64,000 nucleotides of DNA. It comes from Dactylellina haptotyla. Its lineage: Eukaryota > Ascomycota > Orbiliomycetes > Orbiliales > Orbiliaceae. Below, one piece after another: positions 14,639 to 25,597 of the stretch (its first letter is position 1; each line of letters begins with the position of its first letter). The position numbers and the translations under genes were made by a program. A model generated the notes under the pieces. The model made no database searches. It saw nothing but the letters and a program-made list of their open reading frames with translations, and was not told the DNA's origin. Where the stretch lies: positions 7,006,001 through 7,070,000 of the forward strand of contig CM062379.1 of NCBI GenBank assembly GCA_031310005.1, written 5' to 3'.

Positions 14639-15193
14639 ATGCGTTTCTCAATCTCGCTGTCGTTTCTACTTCCTGTATTCACCCTCACTACAATCCTCAC
14701 CACCCCTTCGACATGCTTAAGTTTAAACCCGCTCTCTTACTTCAAACGAGCGAAGAACTATGCATACCCACCATACACTCTGGTAGCAGTTGGTGGGAAC
14801 GGTTACACAACAACATTAACAGTAACGTACACTACTATTGTCCAATGGCCGATCCCGACGCATAGCAACCCGCCCTCGTCGAGTTCGATATTGACGAGAT
14901 GGAAGACGGTAACGAAATATAAGACGTTAACCCGGACGGTGACGACGCAGAAGTGGAAAACCGTCACCAAGTATGTTACCAGAGTGAAGACGCAGACGCA
15001 GAAGGAAGTTAGCACTGTGACGGTGACGGTTACAGATGGCGCTAATGTATCAACGATGCCAACATCAACAATGTCAGCATCAACAATGTCAACATCGACG
15101 ACGACGACGGAGGCTTCAACGCAGGCGGAAGCAGTCAGTAGGGTAGCTTTAGTACCTGTGCGAAATGCTGCAAAGGGTTGGAGTCAGTATTAG
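14639..15193 (+). CDS. Small secreted Thr-rich protein of unknown function (184 aa)
   Basis: Single exon. Seen: a basic-hydrophobic-polar signal peptide (MRFSISLSFLLPVFTL..., likely cut near residue 27), a short mature region with Tyr/Gly, then a Thr/Val/Lys-rich section containing two related units (RWKTVTKYKTLTRTVTT and KWKTVTKYVTRVKTQ) and a TVTVTV strand. A Ser/Thr run follows, built of STM repeats, and then a short end. No Cys-rich effector framework or GPI-type hydrophobic tail is visible. The composition suggests an O-glycosylated wall or extracellular protein (inference). The strongest evidence that it is real is the signal peptide plus an ordered repeat in a frame open throughout. 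Confidence 0.7.
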   Translation: MRFSISLSFLLPVFTLTTILTTPSTCLSLNPLSYFKRAKNYAYPPYTLVAVGGNGYTTTLTVTYTTIVQWPIPTHSNPPSSSSILTRWKTVTKYKTLTRTVTTQKWKTVTKYVTRVKTQTQKEVSTVTVTVTDGANVSTMPTSTMSASTMSTSTTTTEASTQAEAVSRVALVPVRNAAKGWSQY

Positions 15194-15721
15194 CGTTTTC
15201 TTCTTTTATTTAAATTTAATTTCCTAGACTTGGTTTTTGTTACAAAGCGATATAAGTTATGATTACTCTTGATGTTTCCTGTATGATATGAGTTTATGAA
15301 CAATATCCAATACGACCACCTCAAATATACCTCTCCCGTATCTAGGAATGCATATGTCTTACCACAGCGTGGGACGGTGGCATGTCGAATTGCCTGTTGC
15401 GGAAGATGCAACGTGCGGCGTGTGTTGGGTGTCTTGGAAATCTCTTCTCCCCACAACCCGCCCACCGTGCCCGCCAGTCATCGCCCTCGCAGCCTCGCCA
15501 CCACCTCTTTCTTCTGCTCCAAATACCTCCCTGCTCCTCCTCCCCGCAACATACTTCAGATATCTCTCCTAGATCTCGCCCGTGTACCGCCGAAAACCCC
15601 CCCTCGAATACTTCTCATCTTGAAGTGCTACTGCTAGCCGAAGCTTGCCGACAGCTTGGACCAGTAAGAACACCCTCCGTTCTCCCTCGACTTTTGTGTG
15701 CGAAATTATAAATCTCCAACC
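15194..15721. other. Intergenic, promoter and leader of MAP1
   Basis: About 530 bp. The stretch from roughly 15450 is C-rich and pyrimidine-rich just upstream of the MAP1 start, as often seen in fungal core promoters. No other gene is supported. Confidence 0.5.
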
Positions 15722-17321
15722 ATGGCCACGAGTGACGCCAAGTGTAAAGGCGTAGAATGCACAAATCCGGCCGGCACTCTACAATGCCCAACATGTCTAA
15801 AGTTGGGAATCAAGAACAGCTACTTCTGTTCGCAAGACTGCTTCAAGAGAAGCTGGGTACGACTCTCACACGCCCACGTTTTACCCAGCACTGAATAAAA
15901 GGATGCTCTTAAATAATCCATCTTTTTCCGCTCTCTTTTATTTTTATTTTTAGCTGTTTTCTGGTTTAAAACAATCACTAGAAACTCGCTGAAGGGAAAA
16001 GATCGCTAACGTTATGTGCCCTCCATGAGGGAGTTGCCTGGATTATAGTCTGATCACAAACAGGTCCACAAAACCGCAAGTGAGCAATCAAACTCCCTCC
16101 TCCGCACCCTGAGAGACTTCCATAAACCAACACCTTACCCTTCAAATCCAGCTACCGGAACCCACGACCCTTTCCCCAGCTACCCGTACACCGGCGACCT
16201 GCGCCCCGTCTACCCTCTTTCACCATACCGTTCCGTGCCCGACCACATCAAGAAACCGGACTACTACAAAGATGGAATCCCGCGGTCTGAAGCGATTTTC
16301 GCCCGCGCGAGCAAGATCACGATACTCGATGAGAAGGGTATCGCGGCTATGAGGGTCGTTTGCAACATGGGCAGAGAAATTTTGGATACCGCGGCGGCAG
16401 CGGTTAAACCCGGGATCACCACGGACGAAATTGATGAAATTGTTCACAAGGCGACAATTGAAAGAAATGTAAGGCCTAGAATCTCAACGGTTTTTTTTAT
16501 CTTTATTTTTTTCTCCGTGTGCTGGTTGGCGCTACTCCATATACGGATGGAGGTTGACCCGATATTTTCTCTTTAGGCATACCCCTCCCCGTTAAATTAT
16601 AACAACTTCCCTAAATCGGTCTGCACGTCCGTAAACGAGGTTATATGTCACGGCATCCCGGATCAGAGAGCATTAGTGGATGGGGATATCGTCAATATTG
16701 ATATCTCTGTGTACTACGGCGGTTACCACGCTGATCTGAACGAGACGTACTACGTGGGTGATAAGGCGAAGGCGGATCCTGACACCGTGAGGGTTGTCGA
16801 GACCAGCAGAGAGTGTCTGGATAAGGCGATTGAAATTGTCAAGGTATTTATATATATCCTTTATCAATTATTAAAGAAAGATCCTGGGTTTGCTAATAAA
16901 CGGTTTATAGCCCGGTATGCTCTTCCGCGAACCAGGAAACGTCATTGAGAAACACGCAAAAACGAAAGGCTGCTCTGTCGTCAAGACGTACTGTGGTCAC
17001 GGCACCAACACCCTCTTCCATTGTGCGCCTAATATTCCACATTACGCAAAGAACAAGGCGGTGGGATCGGCGAAGCCGGGCATGTGCTTTACCATCGAGC
17101 CTATGATTAACTTGGGATCATGGAGGGATAAGACGTGGCCGGACAACTGGACCAGCACAACGGCGGATGGACTGAAGTCTGCGCAGTTTGAGCATCTGAT
17201 GTTGGTAACGGAGGATGGATGCGAAGTTTTGACCGCGAGGAAACCAGACTCACCTGGTGGCCCTGTTCCAATGCCGACAGTTGGCGAGTCAAGTGGCACT
17301 AATGGCGCCAATGGGCACTAG
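15722..17321 (+). CDS. MAP1: Methionine aminopeptidase type 1 (405 aa)
   Basis: Exons 15722-15856, 16064-16468, 16577-16843 and 16911-17321; all introns fall between codons. Seen: the N-terminal zinc-finger domain with [18 protein letters not shown] and FCSQDCF Cys pairs (residues about 8-45), a Pro/Tyr-rich linker, then the pita-bread peptidase. Metal ligands are visible as the Asp in VNIDISV and in YHADLNET, His in CGHGTN, and Glu in FTIEPM and QFEHLML. Known role: co-translational removal of initiator Met from nascent chains; the zinc-finger domain mediates ribosome contact in the type 1 eukaryotic enzyme. The first intron (207 bp) is long for this locus. A Gly/Asn-rich tail ends the protein. 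Confident. Confidence 0.96.
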
Positions 17322-18593
17322 ATACCCGACCGATATAGAGCTACTCTGAAGATATGAATTCAACTATCTTTTTGTGACTACAGGCACCCTCAATATCACA
17401 ATATTTAGATTGAATTTTACATTTTTGATATCCCAGATGATTCGAGCTAGGATGAACAGTGTAGTATGCGTAACCTTCTTGAAATATGTTTGTTGGGATA
17501 TTGTGCGCCCCGAGATTGGGCGACTTGTATATCAACTACTTATCCGGTATTTGGAGTTGCCCATCGTAGCCATATTCAGCGGTGCCATGCAGAGAGCGGG
17601 CATACAGACGAGGGTGCGTCACAATTTACTGGATCGAACGTTCCTGCCAATGCATCGCCGTTAGAAGTCCCCGCTCAAGTATCAACATGTAAATCCGTGT
17701 AGGCAGGTCTCCACGGTCTACGGCAAATTCGAAAAAAAATAAAAAAATCATACCCTAGAAACATGTAGCTTGTGCACTGTATCCCTGGTGAGCTTAATAA
17801 TGATAAGCACCGGCAATCCAATGACTCGAACCGGGCAAGTGGAGGCCCCGGAAGCTGACTAATGTGAGAGTGTATAGCTTGTGCGCTCCACTATAGCTCG
17901 AATCTCCACATTAACGTAATACCGAGTCAAGTTCCGGGGTTTCCAACAGCCGGATAAGAAAATGTCCCGACCGCGCAGAGGTTCATTTACACCGTGCTGA
18001 CGAGTATAAAACTGGCCTTGCTGCGCATTTTCCCTCCCACGTCGAAGCATGGCGCGCGTCCGTTTTTGGGAAAAATAAAAGCGAGCAATTCAATCGTCGG
18101 CCTTTGCGTGTCCCATTGTCACACCCTTTCAAAAGGATTCACGGACTGTTTTCCTGCGCGAGAAGAAACAGTCAGATAGCTAACGTTGGCGGGCAAGTCA
18201 GCGGCGGGGACGTTCGGGTAAATTTGGATTTTGAATTGGTAAGCTCCTCGCAGCTTAGACCCTCAATCTCGCTTCGCCTCGGTATCCGGAGGGCAATTGG
18301 CATCCGTTTGGGCCGCAGCCCGCGGTCAAGCAGGTATCCCCGTTTAAGCCCCGTAGGGAGTTTCACGTTTAGCTTCTCAGGTTCCTACGCAAACGGGCGG
18401 TATAAAATACCACTTTGCGCCGCCTCGCGCCAGGTGGGAAAGCTTGCTGCAGGTTTTTTGTTTGGGGAGTGGATATTAATCAGCTTAAACTCAATTGGAG
18501 CTACTAACACCGTCTCAACCCTGTCTAGCCAGGTTACTTTATCTATCGACCCTTGACCGAATTTCTAGTCAAACCCCGTTTCTTTCCTACCAG
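17322..18593. other. Intergenic, no gene seen
   Basis: 1.27 kb between MAP1 and the PLP-enzyme gene. Several open frames under 100 codons were inspected; none shows a domain, signal peptide or convincing splice partner. A tRNA B-box-like stretch near 17825 lacks the rest of a cloverleaf. Confidence 0.55.
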
Positions 18594-20415
18594 ATGCACT
18601 TAACCCCGGAAGAGAAAACGATGGGTTCGCAAGAGGAATCGTTGTCGCACCGCGGCTTGGAGAGCATGGCCGAATTTGCTCAGATGGCCGCTCTGATGAA
18701 GGTATTTTTCCTTTGAATACGGCGCAATCTACTAATTGAGGATTTCTGGATTATAAGGAAGGCGAGCTAACGGGTTTGGTTTGTTGCAAGGTGTTTGGAA
18801 ATATCTACAACAAGGAAAAGAATCCGGATGGCATGTAAGTTTACGATCTAGATTCGTAGCTATATCTTGCAAAATGGAGCCGATCTCAGTGGCTAACTGG
18901 TTTTCAGCATCTCGCTCGGTGTCGCAGAGAATAGTCTTATGCATAAGGAGCTTGCTGCATACTACGAAAATAAAGTATATCCCAAAATCCTCAACAAAGA
19001 CGGGTTTCTTGGAAACCACTAGCTACTAAAGCAAATGTTGACGTTATATTATTGATAGATCCAAGTCAGCCCATTCTCGCTAACTTACGGCGAGGGCCCC
19101 GGAGGCTCCTCTATCTTGCGCAATGCTCTTGCTTCCCTTTATAACGGCAAATTCTCCCCAACGTTCGAAGTCAAACCTGAACACATATTCGTCGGTAGCG
19201 GTGTCTCCGGTGTTCTAGACTTGCTATGTCATTCCATTGCGGATGAAGGAGAGGCCATATTGATCGGTCGACCGATATATACCGGTTTCTCCCATGATCT
19301 GTTTGGTAGAAGCAAGTTGAAGCTTGTGCCTGTGAGTCTCAAGGGTGTGGACCCAATGAGCGTTGAGGCAGTGAAGTTTTATGAAAAGGAGCTCCAGATT
19401 CAGAAGAACCATGGGGTTAAAGTTAGGGGCATGATTTTGTGCAAGTAAGTAAACACTCTCTTTTGTTCGAAGATACAAGAAGAGATTTGTAACTAAATGT
19501 CGACATTGCACAGTCCTCATAACCCTCTCGGAAAATGCTACGTAAGTTTCGACGCAAACCTGCCTTAATAATATTTCTCAACTATTCTAATATTGTCGTA
19601 TACAGACCCCAGAAGCGATTAAAGCCTACGCCTCCTTCTGCAATGACCACAACATTCACTTTATCTCCGACGAAATCTACGCCCTCTCTATCTACTCCAC
19701 CCCGTCAAATACCACCGCAGCTTCCTTCACCAGTATATTCGCCGTCCCCGGCCTATTAGACCTCATCCAACCGCACCTCGTCCACGTTCTCTACGGCATG
19801 TCTAAGGACTTCTGCGCTAACGGCGTCCGCATGGGTTGTTTGATCTCCCCCTGGAACAAACCGCTCATCCCCGCCGTCTTCTCCGTGGGAGTCTTCCAAT
19901 GGCCGAGTTCCCTCGCCGATATCGCCTGGCGCACGATCCTCACGGACACAGCTTTCCTTGACGATTTTATCGAGAAGAACCAGAAGAAATTGGGCGAGCA
20001 CTACCAGATTCTCGTCAACTGGTTTAAGAAGATGGATATCCCGTACGTTCACGGTTCTAACGCCGGGTTTTTCATCTGGGTTGATCTCACGCGGTATCTG
20101 GAGAAGATCAAGCTGCCGGACGGGGATGATGGAAAGGTTCCGGGTGGGAAGACGAATCTGCCGTGGGCACCAGCGGGCGCGCAGAAGCGGGATGCGATCT
20201 TGTGGGATAAGATGCTCGATGGCGGCGTTTACGTTGGCACTTCGGAGATGTTTTTCGGGGAGGATCACGGATGGTATCGATTTAGCTTTTCGACGAATAC
20301 GGAGGAGTTGGAGTTGGGGCTGAGTCGGATGGAGAAAGTGTTAAAGAGTGTGGAGAAGGACGGGGTTGTTGCTGGATTGGAAGGGTTGAAGTTAGAAGAG
20401 GGTGCGAAGAATTAG
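18594..20415 (+). CDS. Fold-type I PLP enzyme, 1-aminocyclopropane-1-carboxylate synthase-like (480 aa)
   Basis: Exons 18594-18701, 18791-18834, 18908-18974, 19059-19444, 19514-19541 and 19606-20415. A second in-frame Met at 18621 could be the start (471 aa). Seen: NPDGIISLGVAENSL, the YGEGPGGSS segment, FVGSGVSGVLDLL, NPHNPLGKCY, FISDEIYALS and the PLP-lysine motif GMSKDFCANGVRMG, ending with the domain-closing WYRFSFS. These are the marks of the ACC synthase-like branch of aspartate-aminotransferase-fold enzymes. Fungal members include both ACC synthases and aminotransferase or C-S-lyase relatives such as GliI in epipolythiodioxopiperazine pathways. No such pathway gene is adjacent here, so the substrate cannot be named. 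The 28-nt exon is fixed by the conserved NPHNPLG block. Confidence 0.9.
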
Positions 20416-20709
20416 AAAGGGATGCATAAAATGAGTAGTTATTTCCCAATGGCGTTGATGTGGTTCGAGAACCTAGGTCTTCTATTAGCTGCGACACAGT
20501 GTGTGTTTTTTGTGACGATTTCGATCTCTCGAGGGGTTCGAATTCGTGGTTGTGTCGACGACAGAGATGAATGTAGATTTATAAAATCCTTGTCAATTGC
20601 AACCTTCCGATTATCAAAGCGTTCGCCTGAGATTGTTGTGCTAAAATAGTATATATACAACTAGAATACAAAAAGCCGATCCAGGTCACAATATTTACAG
20701 TACGACGTT

Positions 20710-21804
20710 CTATGTATCCCTACGGTTGGCAAGAATGGAGAACAAATCCGCCGTCGATTGTTTCTTCTTTGCCGATGGGTCACCCTCCTTCTTCGTAGAA
20801 CCGTAACCAAAGTTAGCATATTCCATCTTTGGTCGCGACATCAGGCCCGCGACATCGATCTCATCCATGACGTCCCTGAAGCCATCGATGCTCTCCGACG
20901 TCTTGGTTCTCCTCGAGCCGCCCGTGAGTGCCTCGGCGAAGGCCTTGAGGATTGGCACGTCCCTCATAACCCATTCGTCCGGACCTCGCAGCTTGTTCGA
21001 TTCTTCTGAGAGAATCTTCTGAGAGTCTGGTGGGATGGAATGGAATGATTCTGCGATGGCGATATCGCTGAACTTGGCATTAATGATTTCATCTAACTGA
21101 GCTTCAGCGAAGATGAAGTCGTTAGCACGAATATACAGTTCGTGCATGGATTCCTGGCGGCGGAGGAACTTTTCTTCTTCGATACGCTCATATTTTTCCC
21201 GTTTGGCAGCTAGACGTTCTTCGCGGTCCGGGTCTGTGAGGGGCTGCTTAGTCCGCAGAGCTGATAATATGGACGGTGTGGTGAGTTTGACAACATCTGG
21301 GTCCTCTTGAGCGAGAAGCTCGGCACGGAGAGCTTGCTTCTTCTCGGATCGTTTGGCAATAATGGAGTCTCGCTGAGTTTTATCGGCGTGGAGTTGGAGA
21401 AGGCCGTCTCGGATATTACGACGCCGAGATTCGGCCATTCTCTCTTTCCAAGTGATATATGCCTTTTCAGTGGCCGGCGCATTCTCGCCAGGTTTGGAGA
21501 ATTTGGAGGGTTCCTTGGAGACGAGGGCGAGGTATTCTGGGCTCACTTTTCTGGCGCCCCCGGCCTTTGGGAAGATGTTGCGAGGAACTGGGCGTTTACC
21601 CTTGGCTCGAGGTTTCCAAGGAGCGTACCGCTGGGGAGGGAATGGGATGTCGACATAGTAGGGACTGTAGGGAGAGGCAGTCGATGGCATGCTAGCAGAT
21701 GGAGTGGTACTGAATGCGCGGGATGTCGTCGAGGAAGCTGGCCGAAGGTGCCTGCTGCAGGAGCGGCAGATAAATGCCGACGACTGAAGCGTAGACGACG
21801 ACAT
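20710..21804 (-). CDS. PET123: Mitochondrial small ribosomal subunit protein, mS26/Pet123-like (364 aa)
   Basis: Single exon. The ATG at 21804 is chosen because it opens a mitochondrial-type N-terminus (basic, Ser/Thr-rich, RAFSTT); the open frame runs further upstream to 22038 but that part is acidic and lacks family features. Seen: SPYYVDIPFPPQ followed by RAKGKRPVPRNIFP, then long charged helices with many Arg/Lys/Glu, and a C-terminal region with FGYGSTKKEG. The N-terminal YYVDIP/VPR block and coiled charged body fit fungal mS26 (Pet123), a mitoribosome structural protein. Assignment rests on this pattern only, so moderately sure. The gene faces away from the WD40 gene, sharing a 480-bp upstream region. 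Confidence 0.72.
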   Translation of the reverse strand: MSSSTLQSSAFICRSCSRHLRPASSTTSRAFSTTPSASMPSTASPYSPYYVDIPFPPQRYAPWKPRAKGKRPVPRNIFPKAGGARKVSPEYLALVSKEPSKFSKPGENAPATEKAYITWKERMAESRRRNIRDGLLQLHADKTQRDSIIAKRSEKKQALRAELLAQEDPDVVKLTTPSILSALRTKQPLTDPDREERLAAKREKYERIEEEKFLRRQESMHELYIRANDFIFAEAQLDEIINAKFSDIAIAESFHSIPPDSQKILSEESNKLRGPDEWVMRDVPILKAFAEALTGGSRRTKTSESIDGFRDVMDEIDVAGLMSRPKMEYANFGYGSTKKEGDPSAKKKQSTADLFSILANRRDT

Positions 21805-22284
21805 CTTCGGGTTCAATTGGTTTTCGATTGTCGGTGTCAATTCGAGTCGACCGGAGGCCGTCGGGCAGCCGTCGTCGTTATCGTCGTCGTCGAGGGGAAG
21901 GAGGAGGTCTTCGAGGGAACAGAAATTAGAGCGGCCGCCAAAGATGTGTTGCGGCGGACGTTGGATGTTAAATTTTGGCGAGCCAATCGGCAGCCCAAAG
22001 CGGAAATCGGTGTCTGGCAAACGCGCATCGCAACACATGACGTCGGGTTATTTACATTTCGACCGGCGCGCGTTGTTGCGCCGGTCGCCTGTCTTATTCT
22101 CCACCGCAATTCAGTCAATTCTCATACTCCACCACGACGGCAGGAACGACAGGAACAACGATAAGAACGATTGCGGGCACCGGCATAAGCTCAGGGTGTG
22201 CTTTCAAATACACGAGCGTCTTAATGATATAGTTCAGATCGCCCGAGCTCCGTTCGTGACCATCTTTTCTCTTTACGATTCGCG
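21805..22284. promoter_or_regulatory. Shared divergent promoter region, mS26-like gene / WD40 gene
   Basis: 480 bp between two divergent start codons. A run of GTC/GTT triplets around 21870-21895 gives an Asp run in the unused in-frame extension of the minus-strand gene. No factor-binding site is claimed. Confidence 0.5.
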
Positions 22285-24979
22285 ATGTCGAAGCGGCATC
22301 AAAACAAATCAGGCAGCAAGACGAATGATGCCAATTCCAAATGGAAGGTCGTGATCACTACGGCTACGGAGGTCGATGTCTGGAACGGCCTCGGCGAAAG
22401 ATACGACACCGTGTTTACGTCTGGGACCGAAGGAATTGTCTCTGCAAAGCTTGCGAAGGAAGGAAATGTATTGGCCGTAGCTGGATCCCAGGTTGTCCTT
22501 TTACACAAGATTGAAAGAGGCCAGCAACAGTCGTACAAACTCAAGGGAGCTGATGTGAGATTATTCCTCCAGGACCATCGTACTCGCCCTTAGCTAATTA
22601 CTTTTGTCTATTTTCCAGGCAACGCGGTTGCTCGAATATGCCGCTGATGGCAAGAGCATATTCCTGAACAGCTCTCTCAGAAACTCCATCCAAACATATA
22701 ACGTCAGAGATGACAAGATCTCCGAGACTCTCAAATCCCATCCGTCGCCAGTGACCTCCTTCGCAACCTCGCTCGATTCAAACCTCGTACTATCCGCTTC
22801 ACCAAATCCTCCTACCATCCATATCGACAATTTGAGTCTACGAACAACCTCGCAATTGAAACCGCAAGCGTCCGATCAAACTGTTATATTGTCTACATTC
22901 CACCCAACCAGAAAGAACCTGTTTATGATTGGGTTTTCAGATGGTGTGCTGGCCGCCTATGACTACAGCAAGGCAAGCAAGAGCGGCCAACACATCCATG
23001 CGTTCGGACACTTGCACGACGCTATGATGGGTGGGAACGGTATCACTGCTGCCGAATTCATTCCTGGATCTCAGACAAGGGCGATGACTGCTGGTGAGGA
23101 TGGAAAGTGCACAATTCTTGATTTTGACAAGAAGGTTGTTGTCGGTAGCTTTCGCATTGGTGCGCCGGCCACGTCTCTGGCGATTAGAAGCGATGATAAT
23201 GCGAAGAAGGGAAGTGGGAGGTGGCTGGCTGCCGTTGGGACGTTGCACGGATGGTGCTATGTATACGACCAGGATGGGAATCGTCTACACGAAGTTCAGG
23301 TTGATAGAGAAGGAAACCGTATTCTGGAAGTCAAGTGGAAACTGGGAGATATCAAGCTACCTATCACAGCGGCCCCATCTCCTCGAAAGTCGCCTCAGAA
23401 AGGGAAGGCCCCCGTTCCTACCGGTCGCACCCCTCAAGCCTCAAAGCCTACCCGAGCTCCTCTAATGGCTAAAGAGGAGCCAATAGTCGCAGCCGAGAAA
23501 CCTGAAGCACCCTTCCAGTTCCCAGAATCACCTATTCAAACGAGATTTCGACAGCGGAACTCCAACAAGCCGTTACCGAACCCTCCCTCGAGGCCTGAGG
23601 AAGATTCGTGGGAAGATGTCAACGAGGGATTTCAGGAACAAAAGCCTGCGTGGGAAGAACTCCAGAATGCGTACACCGCAGATTATATGAGCATTTTTTC
23701 GCCTGTCAAGAACGAGCCCTTGAGAAACTCACCAAGGCGAAGCTCAAGACTGAGCATTCGATCTATCAACTCACCTTTAAAGGAAAAGGAGGACAAGATT
23801 ACGACTTTGATCAAACAAGATGATGAAGGCCTGCTCAGGCCGAGCGTGTCGTCACCATCATTAGCGACCATGCAAGTGAAGAGCCCGGCGAAGGCTGCCC
23901 CTAATGAACTAACCAAGATTGCACACCGCATGACTGAGCCACTAATGTCAAAAGCGTCAAAGAAGGAGCGCGCTAAAGTGGAAAATAAACCCGACGAGAA
24001 GAAATTACAAGCGATTGGCAAAGCGGACGAGGAACCTGCCGTGGAGATGCAAGAAGCGAAACCCGTAGTTCCCTCAAAAGATGAGGCCAAACCAGAGCCG
24101 CCCAAGCGGAAGGATTTTGCACCCCACCCGCCACCTCAGCCGAACCCCGACCCAATTACAGTTCCTTCGCTTCCGTCCACGGAGAGCAAAGCAGTTGAAG
24201 ACTTCCGCAAAGTCCGAGCGAAACTTGAGTCCGGACACAATCACCCTGTTCTGTCTCTGTTCTCCTCGCATCTTCCCAACCAGAAGGCTAAAAACCATTC
24301 CAATCCAACGGATAGCATTGAAGGCAAAGAGAACACGGGTAAACCGGAAACAAAGGCCGAGAAGAAGAGAGTTAAGATTGAAGAAAAGGAACGGAGAAGA
24401 TCTGCGAAGGAGGAAAAGAAGCGCAAGAAAAAAGAAGGCAGCTTCCCGCCTGTTTCAGACCTGGTATTCAAGGACGACGATATGGAGATTGATGGACATC
24501 CTCATCTTGAATTGCCGTCGATTTCTCCTAAAGTTGGGAATAGTAAACGAAAGGCTGCAGACGATCTATACGAAGCTCCTTCGGGTTCCGGTGCCCCTCG
24601 AAACCTCCACCGCGCGGCTAAGGGCAAGGAAAAGATCAGACCGTCGGCTGAACCTGAGGATATTTGGATTCCAGAGGAGCTCCGAAAGCCGAGTAAACGT
24701 CTTCATTTGGGAGGCCAGTCACCAGTGGCCCTTAGAGATAACAGCCAGCAGCCACGTCACGACGGAACAATGAGCATTCACGATATGATTGCGGATTTGA
24801 AGCGGACTTTTGTGGATGAGATTACTGCGTTGAAGTCAGAGATGAACGACAAGTTTGAGAGGCAGAATGAGTTTATGGAGAATTTGGTCAGGAACGAAAG
24901 GAGTGAGGCGAGAAGCTTGAGAGAAGAGAATGAGAGGTTAAGAGCTCAGATTGAGGAGCTGGCTAAGGGGGCAAGGTAA
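22285..24979 (+). CDS. WD40-repeat protein with C-terminal coiled coil, NEDD1-like layout (876 aa)
   Basis: Exons 22285-22554 and 22619-24979, joined as ...YKLKGAD/ATRLLEY. Seen: an N-terminal beta-propeller region (residues about 20-350) with blades such as LLEYAADGKSIFLNSS, HPSPVTSFATS and TFHPTRKNLFMIGFSDG. A long Ser/Pro/Lys/Glu-rich disordered middle with several SP sites follows. A short C-terminal helical pair starts at MSIHDMIADLKRTF and ends in a coiled coil (LREENERLRAQIEELAK). This layout, and the resemblance of the last helix to the gamma-tubulin-binding tail of animal NEDD1/GCP-WD, suggests a microtubule-organising role. That is an inference from layout, not a proven orthology. 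An alternative is another WD40 scaffold of the nucleolus or septum. Confidence 0.75.
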
Positions 24980-25597
24980 TGAGGATGTCTCTTGGTTATT
25001 CCTGTTTTTTTCACTCGGTTGTTCGACTTTCGTCGCAATATTTTACTATTGGATAGTTGAGGATTCTTTTAGCGGCATTGTGTCTGATTCCTAGATTGGC
25101 CTTCGTGTCGAGGCGAGCTTGTGTCTTTGGATTCCTTTTTTCCTTTTTGCTGTGTTTCCTTGAAGCATCGTTATATCACTGGAGTTTTTTGGGTAAAAAA
25201 CAATTCATTTCTGGATGTTTTGGCGCTCTTCGTTCACATTATCTACATTTATAATGATTTGGATTTATTTATTAGAGATTATATAGCATAGACGACATGG
25301 TAGTAGATATACTGTACAATATAATAACAACATGAGGAAACCCGCAAGCCGTTAACTACGTATATGAAAAAATTACTCGGAGTTCCTTGTTACAACGTCG
25401 AATGGAGGTGTTTTGAGGACCGTGTTGGAGATTCTGTGTTGGGATGTCGCTGCACAGAGCCGCATTGCAGCTAAACTTTTTTTTTTTTTTTATCTGCGAA
25501 AAATTTCTGGTCGCGAAAGTTTCTGTAACAAGGTCTTCCCTCAACCACATCCAATTGAGAGACACCGCCATCACAACCACAACCACAATCAGTCACA
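24980..25597. other. Intergenic, promoter of the Pescadillo gene
   Basis: About 620 bp. It holds a T-run at about 25478-25491 and T-rich stretches after the WD40 stop. The last 60 bases before the ATG contain a repeated ACAACC pattern. No other gene is supported. Confidence 0.5.

Noticed and set aside
17815-17880. tRNA-like B-box (GGTTCGAGTC on the minus strand)
   Set aside because: No pairing T stem, no A box at a suitable distance and no acceptor stem.
21805-22038. In-frame N-terminal extension of the mS26-like gene
   Set aside because: Acidic, with an Asp run and no mitochondrial character; the Met at 21804 gives a proper presequence-like start.
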